Positions 17,552 to 27,461 are shown, numbered from the stretch's first letter. The stretch: DNA of 64,000 nt from Cytobacillus oceanisediminis (GCF_004366035.1 NZ_SOEE01000002.1:496001-560000), one strand, 5' to 3'. Made by a program: numbers and translations. Notes: a model not told the origin generated them from the sequence alone.

Positions 17552-19009
17552 ATGACAAAAAAGAATAATCTTACGACAAGCTGGGGCGCCCCAGTTGGCG
17601 ACAACCAAAATTCAATGACTGCCGGCTCAAGAGGGCCAACATTAATACAGGATGTACACTTGCTGGAAAAACTCGCCCATTTTAACAGAGAACGTGTGCC
17701 TGAGCGTGTTGTTCATGCAAAAGGTGCCGGTGCACATGGCTATTTTGAAGTTACAAATGACCTCACTAAATATACAAAAGCCGCATTTCTTTCTGAAGTA
17801 GGCAAAAGAACGCCTTTATTCGTCCGCTTTTCAACTGTTGCGGGTGAATTGGGCTCAGCTGATACTGTACGCGACCCACGCGGCTTTGCGGTTAAGTTTT
17901 ATACTGAAGAAGGCAACTACGACCTGGTAGGGAACAATACGCCTGTATTCTTTATCCGGGATGCAATTAAATTCCCTGACTTCATTCATACACAAAAGCG
18001 TGATCCAAAGACACATTTAAAAAATCCGACAGCAGTTTGGGACTTCTGGTCCTTATCTCCTGAATCGCTGCACCAGGTAACCATCTTAATGTCAGACCGC
18101 GGCATACCTGCAACCCTTAGACATATGCATGGATTCGGCAGCCATACATTTAAATGGGTAAATGAACAAGGTGAAGGTGTCTGGGTTAAGTATCACTTTA
18201 AAACTGAACAGGGCATTAAAAATCTTAGCGTGGACGCTGCAGCGAAAATGGCTGGAGAAAACCCTGATTACCATACAGAGGATTTATTTAATGCAATTGA
18301 AAATGGCGATTTCCCATCATGGAAACTATGCGTGCAAATCATGCCGCTGGAAGATGCGAATACTTACCGCTTCGATCCATTCGATGTAACAAAGGTATGG
18401 TCACAGAAAGACTATCCATTAATTGAAGTAGGACGCATGGTACTGAATAAAAACCCTGAAAACTACTTTGCTGAAGTTGAGCAGGCTACTTTCTCTCCTG
18501 GAACGCTCGTGCCGGGGATTGATGTTTCACCTGACAAAATGCTCCAGGGACGTCTGTTCGCCTACCATGATGCACATCGCTACCGCGTAGGTGCGAACCA
18601 TCAGATGCTGCCAATCAACCGCCCTAAGAACGAAGTCCAAAACTATCAGCGTGACGGTCAGATGCGCTTCGACAACAATGGCGGAGGTTCTGTTTATTAC
18701 GAGCCGAACAGCTTTGGAGGACCTGCTGAGGCACCGGAGCACAAGCAGGCTGCATACCCTGTTTCCGGTTTAGCCGAAAGTGTTGCCTATGATCATAACG
18801 ATCACTACACACAAGCCGGTGATCTATACCGCTTAATGAGTGAAGAGGAACGCTCCCGTCTTACGGCAAACATTGTTGCTGCCATGAAGCCTGTAAAAAA
18901 AGAAGAAATTAAGCATCGCCAGATTCACCATTTCTTTAAAGCGGATCCTGATTATGGTACACGTATTGCTAAAGGTCTTGGCCTGGCAGTTCCGCAGGGA
19001 GTTAAGTGA
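17552..19009 (+). CDS. katA: Heme catalase KatA
   Basis: A 485-aa small-subunit (clade 3) catalase that dismutates hydrogen peroxide. The catalytic His is in [11 protein letters not shown], the Asn in [11 protein letters not shown] and the heme-ligand Tyr in [12 protein letters not shown]. The length is typical for the vegetative catalase of Bacilli. GAGGTGATT precedes the ATG, and a PerR box and sigma-A-like promoter lie within 100 bases upstream. It is monocistronic with its own terminator. Confidence 0.97.
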   Translation: MTKKNNLTTSWGAPVGDNQNSMTAGSRGPTLIQDVHLLEKLAHFNRERVPERVVHAKGAGAHGYFEVTNDLTKYTKAAFLSEVGKRTPLFVRFSTVAGELGSADTVRDPRGFAVKFYTEEGNYDLVGNNTPVFFIRDAIKFPDFIHTQKRDPKTHLKNPTAVWDFWSLSPESLHQVTILMSDRGIPATLRHMHGFGSHTFKWVNEQGEGVWVKYHFKTEQGIKNLSVDAAAKMAGENPDYHTEDLFNAIENGDFPSWKLCVQIMPLEDANTYRFDPFDVTKVWSQKDYPLIEVGRMVLNKNPENYFAEVEQATFSPGTLVPGIDVSPDKMLQGRLFAYHDAHRYRVGANHQMLPINRPKNEVQNYQRDGQMRFDNNGGGSVYYEPNSFGGPAEAPEHKQAAYPVSGLAESVAYDHNDHYTQAGDLYRLMSEEERSRLTANIVAAMKPVKKEEIKHRQIHHFFKADPDYGTRIAKGLGLAVPQGVK

Positions 19010-19024
19010 ACCAATAGAAATAGC

Positions 19025-19058
19025 GAAAGGTGCCAATAACCTGATTGGCACCTTTTTT
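19025..19058 (+). terminator. Terminator of katA
   Basis: AAAGGTGCCAAT/ATTGGCACCTTT perfect 12-bp arms with a T6 run. Confidence 0.92.
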
Positions 19059-19131
19059 CCGGGTGAAGTGTTAGTGTGACCCCCTATTTGCTGATCCCCC
19101 AACATTACTTCCGCCTCATTTCGTCTTCCTT

Positions 19132-19326
19132 GTGCAAGGTTGGCTTCATGTCCATCTTAAGAAGCTTCCTGGTCCCCCCTGCCCATTCAAGAAAGAGGAG
19201 GAACTAAACGAAGCAACAGCCAAAATGGCAGATGCCACCCCTGAAGAGCATAAGGAGCATCTTGAAAAAATGGCCAATACCGGGACCATCTTTAATGATG
19301 GCGGCTTTTTATTCTCTGGATATTAA
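19132..19326 (+). pseudogene. Possible gene remnant (YciI-like fragment)
   Basis: A 64-aa frame whose last part (PEEHKEHLEKMANTGTIFNDGGF) has the helix-then-strand flavour of YciI-like or similar small proteins. It lacks a proper N-terminus: the GAGGAGG at about 19195 has no start codon at the right distance, and the frame stops early. It may be a decayed gene or chance. No function is proposed. Confidence 0.25.
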
Positions 19327-19633
19327 AATTGAGAAAGCAGCGCGGGTGGCCTCTCTTTGGAAATGGTCATTCAAGGTTATCTTGGGAATTGGAAAAATCC
19401 GCTCATTTGCAGGGAATTATGTGGATTCCCTGATTTAGCAAGATTCTTTCCGCCTATTTTTCAATCCCATAAAATCAACATCCAGCTTTAATAGAGCCAT
19501 TAATTAAGAAAAGGCAGACTTCAATTTACCCCTATAATCGAATTACATTTTTCACAAGAAATAACTTTAGATAGAAAAAACAGTCTAAATCTAGTAAGAT
19601 ATCCACATGGAATATTAGAGAAGGGGTAAAAAA

Positions 19634-21187
19634 ATGAGCGTATTAAATGTACAAAATTTAAGTCACGGTTTCGGTGATCGTGCGATTTTCAATGATGTGT
19701 CTTTTCGACTTTTAAAAGGTGAACACGTTGGACTAGTTGGGGCAAATGGTGAGGGTAAGTCTACTTTCATGAATATTGTTACCGGGAAGTTACAACCCGA
19801 CGAGGGGAAAGTTGAGTGGTCACGAAAAGTTCGTGTTGGTTACTTAGATCAGCATGCTGTACTAAAAAAAGGCACTACGATGCGTGACGCTTTGAGTACT
19901 GCTTTTCAATATCTTTTTGATGCTGAATCAGAGATCAATGAACTTTATGCAAAAATGGGTGATGAAGGTGCTGATATCGATGCATTACTTGCAGAAGTTG
20001 GCGAGCTACAAGAAACTTTAGATAGTAATGATTTCTATCAAATTAATTCAAAAGTTGAGGAAGTTGCTCGCGGCCTGGGATTAGACGATGTTGGACTTGA
20101 TCGTGATATAGATGATCTTAGCGGTGGGCAACGTACGAAAGTTTTACTAGCTAAGCTTTTGCTGGAAAAGCCTGAAATCCTATTACTGGACGAGCCTACA
20201 AACTATTTGGATGAACAGCATATCGAATGGTTGAAGCGTTATTTACAGGAATATGAGAATGCATTTATCTTGATTTCACATGATATTCCATTCTTGAACA
20301 ATGTTGTTAACTTGATCTATCACATGGAAAACCAAGAGTTGAATCGCTATGTTGGTGACTATGATAACTTCTTAAAAATATATGAAATGAAAAAGCAGCA
20401 GCTAGAGGCTGCATTTAAGCGTCAACAACAAGAAATTGCAGATTTAAAGGATTTCGTTGCTCGCAACAAGGCAAGTGTTGCGACTCGTAATATGGCGATG
20501 TCTCGTCAAAAGAAGCTCGACAAAATGGAAATTATTGAATTGGGGAGAGAGAAGCCGAAACCAGAGTTTATTTTCAAAGAAGCTCGTGCAGCCAGTCGTT
20601 GGATTTTCACGACTGAAGATCTTGTTATTGGTTACAATGAACCACTTTCTCGCCCTCTGAATTTGAAAATGGAACGCGGACAAAAAATTGCATTCGTGGG
20701 TGCTAACGGTATTGGTAAGTCTACTCTTTTAAAAAGTATTCTTGGATTGATCAGTCCCATTTCGGGTAAAGTGGAACGCGGTGAGTATCAATCCATCGGT
20801 TACTTCGAGCAGGAAGTTAAACAGTCCAACTACAACACTTGTATTGAAGAGATTTGGAGCGAGTTCCCAAGTATGAATCAGGCTGAAGTTCGTGCTGCTC
20901 TTGCAAAATGCGGATTAACGACGAAACATATTGAAAGTAAAATCGAAGTCCTTTCTGGTGGCGAAAAAGCCAAAGTTCGATTGTGTAAAATTTTAAACAC
21001 AGAAACGAATTTATTAATTCTAGACGAACCTACCAATCACTTGGATGTGGATGCAAAAGAAGAATTAAAGCGTGCTTTAAAGGCATATCGCGGAAGTATC
21101 TTAATGGTATCCCACGAACCAGATTTCTATAGTGAAATTGCGACCGATATTTGGAATTGTGAGGATTGGACTACGAAAGTTTTTTAA
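19634..21187 (+). CDS. yfmM: ABC-F family ATPase YfmM
   Basis: A 517-aa protein with two ABC ATPase domains and no membrane segments, of the ribosome-associated ABC-F family. Walker A motifs are GANGEGKST (residue ~37) and GANGIGKST (~357). Signature motifs are LSGGQRTK and LSGGEKAK, each followed by LLLDEPTN or LILDEPTN. A charged interdomain linker holds NKASVATRNMAMSRQKKLDKM. Sequence and length match B. subtilis YfmM. ABC-F proteins act at the ribosomal E site to relieve stalling or antibiotic inhibition; a role for this one is not shown. AAGGGG precedes the ATG. It is monocistronic. Confidence 0.93.
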   Translation: MSVLNVQNLSHGFGDRAIFNDVSFRLLKGEHVGLVGANGEGKSTFMNIVTGKLQPDEGKVEWSRKVRVGYLDQHAVLKKGTTMRDALSTAFQYLFDAESEINELYAKMGDEGADIDALLAEVGELQETLDSNDFYQINSKVEEVARGLGLDDVGLDRDIDDLSGGQRTKVLLAKLLLEKPEILLLDEPTNYLDEQHIEWLKRYLQEYENAFILISHDIPFLNNVVNLIYHMENQELNRYVGDYDNFLKIYEMKKQQLEAAFKRQQQEIADLKDFVARNKASVATRNMAMSRQKKLDKMEIIELGREKPKPEFIFKEARAASRWIFTTEDLVIGYNEPLSRPLNLKMERGQKIAFVGANGIGKSTLLKSILGLISPISGKVERGEYQSIGYFEQEVKQSNYNTCIEEIWSEFPSMNQAEVRAALAKCGLTTKHIESKIEVLSGGEKAKVRLCKILNTETNLLILDEPTNHLDVDAKEELKRALKAYRGSILMVSHEPDFYSEIATDIWNCEDWTTKVF

Positions 21188-21239
21188 TTTCAGTAAACAA
21201 GTTTAAATGGTATTAGGTCAATAAGTAGACACAATCACA

Positions 21240-21266
21240 CTCCCCTGCCGCGCAGGGGATTTTTCA
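21240..21266 (+). terminator. Terminator of yfmM
   Basis: CCCCTG/CAGGGG arms around CCGCG, with a following T-run (21242-21265). Confidence 0.85.
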
Positions 21267-21484
21267 TTTCAGGCGCCCTTTTTATCAGGTTCAAACATTG
21301 TTCACAAAAGATTCTTATTTACCTTTAAGTGCTCCATATAAACATTCTCCTAAGATACTCAGGCCATTTCCTATATATGGATCACTCAAAAGCAATACAG
21401 GCACTGATTTCTTCGTGTATAATAAGGGAAGTTTTCAATAATGGAAGCGGTTAATAAATAATTGGCAAAGGACTTATAACATTC

Positions 21485-22339
21485 ATGACAAAAAAGAAGA
21501 TTGCCTGGATTACAGACAGCACTGCTTATATTTCTAAGGAGCTGCTCGAACACCCTGATGTTTATATTGTGCCTCTATCTATAACATTCGGTGAAGAGTC
21601 ATTTGAAGATGGTATTGATTTAAACACAGACCAGCTGTACAGCCGTATCCGGACTGAAAAAGAAGTTCCAAAAACTTCACAGCCTTCTGCCGGGAGATTT
21701 GCGGAACTATTTGAAACATTAAAGATTGAATATGATGCTGCGGTTGCTGTACATGTTTCCAGCAAATTAAGCGGTACGATGAACAGCTGCCTGGCTGGAT
21801 CAGAGCTGGCGGGGTTCCATGTTTCCGCAGTTGATTCAAAATGCATGTCTTATGCCATTACATCTTTAATATACAAAGGATTAAAGCTTGCTGAGAATGA
21901 TGTGCCAGCACAAAAGATTGCTGAAATCCTGCAAAGTGAGGCAGATAAATCTGAGAATTATATTTTGCTTGGCAGCCTTGAGCAATTTTATAAAGGCGGC
22001 AGAATGTCAGGAACACAATACCTGCTGGGAAGCATATTAAAAATAAAGCCAATAATCCGCATTAACCGGAACGGGGAATTTGAATTGTTTGATAAAGTCC
22101 GTTCGGATAAAAAAGCAATTAAAAGAATGGTAGAATTGCTCGGGGATGCATACGAAAACCACACCATTCCCCAGGTTCAAATCATGCACGGAAATGTGCG
22201 CGGCAAAGCGGAGGAATTGGCGGAGGAAATCCAATCATACTTTTCCCGCCTTGATATTATCATTGGTGAAATTAGCTCAACCATTGCTGCCCATGCAGGG
22301 GAAGGAACAATTGCCATCATTTGGCAGAATGAGAAATAG
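21485..22339 (+). CDS. DegV/FakB family fatty-acid-binding protein
   Basis: A 284-aa DegV-fold protein. Members bind a fatty acid and, as FakB, present it to the kinase FakA, so that host or recycled fatty acids enter phospholipid synthesis. Landmarks are WITDSTAYISKE at the start, PLSITFGEESFEDG, KTSQPSAGRF, SSKLSGTMNSC and the lid helix region RMSGTQYLLGSIL. No fakA is adjacent, and fatty-acid specificity cannot be read from the sequence. It is monocistronic and convergent with hmgA. Confidence 0.9.
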   Translation: MTKKKIAWITDSTAYISKELLEHPDVYIVPLSITFGEESFEDGIDLNTDQLYSRIRTEKEVPKTSQPSAGRFAELFETLKIEYDAAVAVHVSSKLSGTMNSCLAGSELAGFHVSAVDSKCMSYAITSLIYKGLKLAENDVPAQKIAEILQSEADKSENYILLGSLEQFYKGGRMSGTQYLLGSILKIKPIIRINRNGEFELFDKVRSDKKAIKRMVELLGDAYENHTIPQVQIMHGNVRGKAEELAEEIQSYFSRLDIIIGEISSTIAAHAGEGTIAIIWQNEK

Positions 22340-22340
22340 A

Positions 22341-22380
22341 AAAAGCACTCTCCCTAAGGAAAAAGGGAAAGTGCTTTTTT
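22341..22380. terminator. Bidirectional terminator between degV-type gene and hmgA
   Basis: AAAAGCACTCTCCCT pairs with AGGGAAAGTGCTTTT across convergent stop codons, with A/T runs on both sides. Confidence 0.88.
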
Positions 22381-23535
22381 CTATTCAATCCATGTATACA
22401 TATACTTTTCATCTTCTATTAACTTAGCTTTTTTCACCAATTTTAATGGCCTGAATGTATCAATCATAACAGCAAGCTCAAGAGTTTCCTTTTTGCCAAT
22501 GCTTGCTTCTGTCTTCCCAGGGTGAGGACCATGGGGAATCCCGCTCGGATGAAGAGTGATGGAGCCTTCCCTGATACCCTTTCTGCTCATAAAGTTGCCC
22601 TCTACATAGTAAAGCAGTTCATCACTATTGACATTGCTGTGATAGTAAGGGGCAGGGATGGCCTCTGGATGGTAATCATATAATCTAGGAACAAAAGAAC
22701 ACACAACAAAGTTATGCCCTTCAAATGTCTGATGTACTGGCGGAGGCTGATGAACCCTTCCTGTAATCGGTTCAAAGTCTTCAATATTAAATATCCACGG
22801 ATAGAGATAGCCGTCCCAGCCTTCCACATCAAGCGGATGATGATTCAGAATATGAGAATGTAAATATCCCCTTGTTTTCGTTATAACTTCATGTTCCCCT
22901 TTTTGATCATATGTTTCTAAGGTCTCCGGTCCCCGAATATCTCTTTCACAGAATGGACTATGTTCGAGCATCTGCCCATATTCATTCCTGTATCTTCTTG
23001 GTGTTGTAATTTGGCTGAATGACTCTACCAGGAGCACTTTAGTCAATTGCTCTTTGTCAGGAATTACCCGGTAAATAGTGCCAATTGGAATAATGACGTA
23101 GTCACTCGGATGATAGGTTAATGTTCCGAACATGGTCTGAATTTTCCCTGTGCCATAGTGAATGTAGAGCATCTCATCGCCATCACCATTACGGTAGAAG
23201 CTCTTCATCGGCTCTGTAATATTTATAGTGCCTATTAATAGATCATCATTCCCAAGCAGATATTCCCTGGCTGAAAGTGCATTTCCTTTCTTTTCGATTT
23301 TATCTGTAAACAAATGGCGATGCTTCAAGCTTTCCTGCTCCTCATACTCGGGGACATATTTTCCTATCAGCTCAGTACGTGCTACTTCTGTCGGCATGTA
23401 GTGATGATAAAGAATGGATTGGGTGCCGGAAAAACCCTTTGTCCCCATAACCTGTTCCCTGAAAAGGGTTCCATCCGATTTTTTGAAAGTCGTATGCCGT
23501 TTGTGCGGGATTCTTCCCATTTGACGATAAAACAT
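22381..23535 (-). CDS. hmgA: Homogentisate 1,2-dioxygenase
   Basis: A 384-aa cupin-fold non-heme iron dioxygenase that opens the ring of homogentisate to maleylacetoacetate. The iron-site region shows NSDELLYYVEGNF and HPSGIPHGPHPG; MGRIPHKRHTTF at the N-terminus is typical of the shorter Gram-positive form. It is the last gene of the hppD-aminotransferase-flavin reductase-fah-hmgA operon, 9 bases after fah. AGGTGG precedes the ATG. Confidence 0.95.
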   Translation of the reverse strand: MFYRQMGRIPHKRHTTFKKSDGTLFREQVMGTKGFSGTQSILYHHYMPTEVARTELIGKYVPEYEEQESLKHRHLFTDKIEKKGNALSAREYLLGNDDLLIGTINITEPMKSFYRNGDGDEMLYIHYGTGKIQTMFGTLTYHPSDYVIIPIGTIYRVIPDKEQLTKVLLVESFSQITTPRRYRNEYGQMLEHSPFCERDIRGPETLETYDQKGEHEVITKTRGYLHSHILNHHPLDVEGWDGYLYPWIFNIEDFEPITGRVHQPPPVHQTFEGHNFVVCSFVPRLYDYHPEAIPAPYYHSNVNSDELLYYVEGNFMSRKGIREGSITLHPSGIPHGPHPGKTEASIGKKETLELAVMIDTFRPLKLVKKAKLIEDEKYMYTWIE

Positions 23536-23544
23536 ATTTCCACC

Positions 23545-24468
23545 TCACTTGTTTGCAATTCGATTTTTTAAGACTCCAAGACTTGCAATCTCAAGCTCAA
23601 CTTCATCTCCATGTTCAAGCCAGCGGTGTATATCTGTACCTAGCTCAAGGATGCAGCCGCTGCCAACAGTCCCAGAGCCTATCAATTCACCAGGGCAAAG
23701 GGTCACACCCTCAGAAGCACGCTCAATCATTTCATAAAAAGAATAGTAGAGATCCTGCATATTCCCATCTGATAGAAGAGTTCCGTTTACTTTTGCTGTC
23801 ATCGGCAAATCATAGCCATTTTCAACACGGAAATGCTCCAGCTCATCTTTTGTAACGATATATGGCCCTGCAGAAGTGGCAAAATCCTTCCCTTTTGCAG
23901 GGCCAAGACCTACCTTCATTTCTTTGCGCTGAATGTCTCTTGCACTCCAGTCATTTAAGATGCAATAACCGAAAATATAATCATCCGCTTCAGAAGCTTT
24001 GATATCCTTTCCTTCTTTTCCAATGATACAGGCAATTTCCAGCTCATAATCAAGCCATTCGCATTGGCTGGGGCATGAAATTTCTTCATTTGGCCCCTTG
24101 ATGCTTAAATGATTTGAGAAATAAAAAACTGGTATGTCATACCATTCGGGTATCATATCAAGTCCGCGGTTAGCTCTTGCCGTTTTTACGTGTTCCTCGA
24201 AAGCATAGAAATCCCGGAAGCTTTTGGGATTTGGAAGTGGAGCTTTTAAGGTGACTTCTGATAAAGGATATACCCCTCTATCAGTGTCCTTCAGTTTTTT
24301 GCTGGAAGATAAGTATTCCATAAAAAACTCATGATTCTCCAGGAATGCCAGCATTGTTTTGGGCAGAACACCATTGGTCGCTTCATGCATATCAACGGCA
24401 TACTCCTCATTCTTCAGCCAGCCAGCTCTAATGGATCCATCTGATTTTTGAAAGGTTATGAATTTCAT
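23545..24468 (-). CDS. fahA: Fumarylacetoacetate hydrolase family protein
   Basis: A 307-aa FAH-fold hydrolase. It probably cleaves fumarylacetoacetate to fumarate and acetoacetate, the last step of tyrosine breakdown. Metal-site residues appear in EEHVKTARANRG, DYELEIACIIGKEG and the WSARDIQRKEM segment. ATG 24468 is 4 bases after the upstream stop. The family also includes decarboxylases and isomerases, but placement between hppD and hmgA argues for fumarylacetoacetase. No separate maleylacetoacetate isomerase is seen. Confidence 0.9.
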   Translation of the reverse strand: MKFITFQKSDGSIRAGWLKNEEYAVDMHEATNGVLPKTMLAFLENHEFFMEYLSSSKKLKDTDRGVYPLSEVTLKAPLPNPKSFRDFYAFEEHVKTARANRGLDMIPEWYDIPVFYFSNHLSIKGPNEEISCPSQCEWLDYELEIACIIGKEGKDIKASEADDYIFGYCILNDWSARDIQRKEMKVGLGPAKGKDFATSAGPYIVTKDELEHFRVENGYDLPMTAKVNGTLLSDGNMQDLYYSFYEMIERASEGVTLCPGELIGSGTVGSGCILELGTDIHRWLEHGDEVELEIASLGVLKNRIANK

Positions 24469-24472
24469 AGCA

Positions 24473-25093
24473 TCACCTTGGGTCTGTGTTTCGGATTAAT
24501 TCAAATACATCCGTCATCGGCCTGGTATAAATATGTCCTGCCATTCGGCCAACTGGCTTCAGTTTCTCAGAATTAATCCTTCCATTTTCATATAGCCCTT
24601 CAGCAACATGCACATGCTCCACTTTTCCAATCACCAGGCTTCCTGAACCAGGTTGTTCTCCAAAATGAAGTACCTGATGGAGACTGCATTCCAAGTGGAC
24701 TTTTGATTCTTTCACCCGTGGAGGATTCACAGCAGCACTTTTTTCCTTAGTAAGCCCAGCAGCGACTAGTTCGTCTGTACCTGCCGGATAATCCGCTGCA
24801 CAAATATTCATCTTTTCGGTAAAGTCTTCACTGACGATGTTAATAACGAATTCCCTTGTCGCTTCGATATTGGCAAGCGTGTCTTTCTTAGAGCCATCTG
24901 TCCCTTTTCGCATCGGTGAAAAGCAAATCAGCATCGGATCTGCACATATGGCAGTAAAAAAACTAAATGGAGCTGCATTTACATTTCCATCCGCATCCAA
25001 AGTGGTAACAAATGCAATAGGACGCGGGAGGATAGAACCAACCAGCAGCTTATAAGCGTCATTCCATTCCAGACTGGCAGGATTTAATTCCAT
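24473..25093 (-). CDS. Flavin reductase-like FMN-binding protein in the homogentisate operon
   Basis: A 206-aa split-barrel FMN-binding protein of the flavin reductase-like family. RPIAFVTTLDADGNVNAAPFSFFTAI and the PPRVKESKVHLECSL region are typical. It may reduce FMN for a partner oxygenase or act directly on a substrate. It sits 5 bases after the aminotransferase and 4 before fah, so it is tightly part of the tyrosine operon although no known step needs it. A role in the missing maleylacetoacetate isomerisation is speculation. Confidence 0.85.
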   Translation of the reverse strand: MELNPASLEWNDAYKLLVGSILPRPIAFVTTLDADGNVNAAPFSFFTAICADPMLICFSPMRKGTDGSKKDTLANIEATREFVINIVSEDFTEKMNICAADYPAGTDELVAAGLTKEKSAAVNPPRVKESKVHLECSLHQVLHFGEQPGSGSLVIGKVEHVHVAEGLYENGRINSEKLKPVGRMAGHIYTRPMTDVFELIRNTDPR

Positions 25094-25098
25094 ACACC

Positions 25099-26193
25099 TT
25101 ACACCGCCTTTTCATTTAGAAGTTTGTTTATCACATCGATGGCTGCTTCATTATCCTCCCTTGTACCTAAAGTCATCCGAAAAGCATCAAGATATCCCTC
25201 AAGCTTCAATTGCCGGACAACTAATCCATTTGCAATCAAGTTCTCCGCTATAGGATACTGACTGAAAATATAAATAAAGTTAGTTTGGGAAGGAAAAAAG
25301 CCAACCTGTAAATCATTTAACTTCTGGCTCACAAATTCCATCTCTTTAGCATTTTTTTCAGCACATTCCCTTATAAAGCCCTGATCATGTAATGCCGCTG
25401 CAGCGGCTGCCTGTGCCAGATGATTGACATTAAAAACATCTTTCACCTTATGAAGTTCATTCACTATCTCGGAATCCATGATTCCATAGCCGACACGGAG
25501 TCCGGCAAGACCGTAAATTTTGGAAAAAGTTCTTAGAATGATCAAGTTCGGCTTCTTCTCCAAAAGTGAAATAGATTCAAGGTAATCTGCAGATTGCACA
25601 TATTCATAGTAAGCTTCATCCAGAATAATCAAGATATTCGAAGGAACTGTTTTGATGAATTGCAGAAGTTCTGTTTTACCGACTATGGTTCCTGTAGGAT
25701 TGTTGGGATTGCAGATAAATATCATTTTTGTTTTTTTGTTGATCTGTGCATACATGGTATTTAGATTATGTGTGCCATTTTGCAGCGGGACAGTTATAGC
25801 ACTGCCTCCTTCAATCAGGACGTTGGTTTCATAGCGAGGAAAGGTAATCTGTGCCATAATAGCTTCGTCTCCAGGACTTATGTATGCTCTAGTCAATAAA
25901 CGGATGATTTCTTCTGAACCATTGCTAACAAGAAATTTATCTTGATTTATATTATAGAAACCGGCCAGTTTGCGCTTGAGCAGGGAAACAGTTCCGTCCG
26001 GATAAAAATAAAGGCTATTCATCGCTTTGCTGATGCTGTTCTCCACTTCGGGTGAACAGCCATACACATTTTCATTATCAGACATTTTCCGGACAGCCAT
26101 TAAATTGAACTTTTCCTTAAGCTCTTCCGGCGAGCTGCCAAGCGGGTAAGAAACAATCTTCTCCACGGAGCTTTTTGTCTGGATTCTGGCCAT
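25099..26193 (-). CDS. HisC-like aminotransferase, probably aromatic (tyrosine/phenylalanine)
   Basis: A 364-aa fold-type I PLP aminotransferase of the histidinol-phosphate aminotransferase subfamily. Landmarks are NENVYGCSP, FICNPNNPTGT, LDEAYYEY and the PLP lysine in RTFSKIYGLAGLRVGYG. HisC relatives often accept aromatic amino acids, and its place between hppD and the rest of the homogentisate operon implies tyrosine to 4-hydroxyphenylpyruvate. AAAGGAGGAGG lies before the ATG. A terminator-like hairpin stands just upstream (26221-26246). Confidence 0.9.
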   Translation of the reverse strand: MARIQTKSSVEKIVSYPLGSSPEELKEKFNLMAVRKMSDNENVYGCSPEVENSISKAMNSLYFYPDGTVSLLKRKLAGFYNINQDKFLVSNGSEEIIRLLTRAYISPGDEAIMAQITFPRYETNVLIEGGSAITVPLQNGTHNLNTMYAQINKKTKMIFICNPNNPTGTIVGKTELLQFIKTVPSNILIILDEAYYEYVQSADYLESISLLEKKPNLIILRTFSKIYGLAGLRVGYGIMDSEIVNELHKVKDVFNVNHLAQAAAAAALHDQGFIRECAEKNAKEMEFVSQKLNDLQVGFFPSQTNFIYIFSQYPIAENLIANGLVVRQLKLEGYLDAFRMTLGTREDNEAAIDVINKLLNEKAV

Positions 26194-26220
26194 CTTCGCT
26201 GCCTCCTCCTTTAATTATTA

Positions 26221-26247
26221 AAAAAGGGAGAAAGCATCTCCCCCTCA
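26221..26247 (-). terminator. Terminator or attenuator between hppD and the aminotransferase
   Basis: On the minus strand GGGAGA-TGCTT-TCTCCC is followed by TTTTTT, ending only about 10 bases before the aminotransferase ribosome binding site. It would lower read-through from hppD into the downstream genes. Confidence 0.65.
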
Positions 26248-26280
26248 AAAAACAAAGAGTATTAATTCTGAAATTCAATT

Positions 26281-26346
26281 ACGTCTAGCTGCAGTTCCTG
26301 CCCCTCGAGGTGTCGGGGGCGGCCAAGGCGCTTCAGCTTTTCTATT
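26281..26346. repeat. Degenerate dispersed intergenic repeat, copy C
   Basis: Begins TCTAGCTGCAGTTCC, has the core CCCCTCGAGGTG and ends AAGGCGCTTCAG then CTTTTCTA, touching the hppD stop codon. It is related to the copies at 801, 9337 and 36001. Confidence 0.6.
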
Positions 26347-27461
26347 TATAAATTCCCTCTTCTTTCCTGCTCACGTTCTATTGATTCGAAGAGTGCTTTA
26401 AAGTTGCCTTCGCCAAACCCACGTGCACCTTTACGCTGAATAACTTCAATGAATAGGGTCGGACGGTCTACAATCGGCTTAGTGAAAATTTGAAGCAAAT
26501 ACCCTTCGTCGTCACGGTCAACGAGAATGTTTAATTCTTTCAATTTATCAATCTCTTCATCAATCTTTCCTACACGCTCAGAAAGCATTTCATAGTAAGA
26601 ATCAGGTGTGTTTAAAAACTCCACCCCATTCTTGCGGAGAATGCTGACAGTGCTGACGATATCCTCAGTCAGGATGGCGAGATGCTGCACACCTGGCCCG
26701 TTGTAGTATTCCAGATATTCCTCAATCTGGGATTTGCGTTTCCCTTCTGCAGGCTCATTAATAGGGAACTTTATCCTGCCGCCATTATGCATAACCTTGG
26801 ACATCAGTGCGGAATATTCTGTTGTAATGTCTTTATCTGTAAAGTGCTTCATTTCCTTGAAGCCCATTACATTTGCATAATAATTCACCCATTCCTCCAT
26901 TCTCTCTACATTTCCAACAACATGGTCGATTCCGATAAAACCGGCATCTTCAAATGGAACTTCAGTTTGATAAGGCTCAAAGCCAGGCATGAATACCCCT
27001 TTATAGTTATTTCGTTCGACTAATGTGTGAATTGTATCCCCATATGTACCAATAACTGCTTTTTTTACTGTGCCATGCTCATCCTTTATCTCAAAAGGCG
27101 GCTGTATTTCAATTGCGCCTCTTTCGACTGCAGCATTGTAGGCCGTTTCAACATCATCGACGGCTAAAGCAATATCCTTTACGCCATCCCCATGCTTTTT
27201 AATAAAATTCGATACTCTGGAACTGTCATTTAAAGTTCCGGTGATCACGAGACGGATCTTTCTTTGCTGAAGAACATAAGACACCGTTTCCCTATTGCCT
27301 GTTTCCAGACCAGAATAAGCAACTGGCTTAAAGCCGAAAGCCGTGCAGAAATAATGGCACGACTGTTTCGCATTCCCTGAGTAGATTTCTAAATAATCTA
27401 CCTCCTTCACAGGAAAGAAATCGGCTTTTTTTTGTTCCCTTAACATTTTTTCATCTTGCAT
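26346..27461 (-). CDS. hppD: 4-hydroxyphenylpyruvate dioxygenase
   Basis: A 371-aa enzyme of two vicinal-oxygen-chelate domains. It turns 4-hydroxyphenylpyruvate into homogentisate using non-heme iron. The iron ligands are expected in the C-terminal domain: His in FIGIDHVVGNV, His in GVQHLAILTEDI and Glu in PTLFIEVIQRKG. GARGFGEGNFKALFESIE at the C-terminus is the HPPD gate helix. It is the first gene of the tyrosine operon, with a cre-like site about 57 bases upstream of the ATG. Confidence 0.96.
   Translation of the reverse strand: MQDEKMLREQKKADFFPVKEVDYLEIYSGNAKQSCHYFCTAFGFKPVAYSGLETGNRETVSYVLQQRKIRLVITGTLNDSSRVSNFIKKHGDGVKDIALAVDDVETAYNAAVERGAIEIQPPFEIKDEHGTVKKAVIGTYGDTIHTLVERNNYKGVFMPGFEPYQTEVPFEDAGFIGIDHVVGNVERMEEWVNYYANVMGFKEMKHFTDKDITTEYSALMSKVMHNGGRIKFPINEPAEGKRKSQIEEYLEYYNGPGVQHLAILTEDIVSTVSILRKNGVEFLNTPDSYYEMLSERVGKIDEEIDKLKELNILVDRDDEGYLLQIFTKPIVDRPTLFIEVIQRKGARGFGEGNFKALFESIEREQERRGNL

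Larger units (their letters stand above)
19010..19633. other. katA-yfmM intergenic region
   Basis: 624 bases containing the katA terminator, a short decayed-looking reading frame at 19132-19326 and about 190 AT-rich bases upstream of yfmM that should hold its promoter and any leader. I see no clear attenuator hairpin, although ABC-F genes often have one. Confidence 0.4.
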
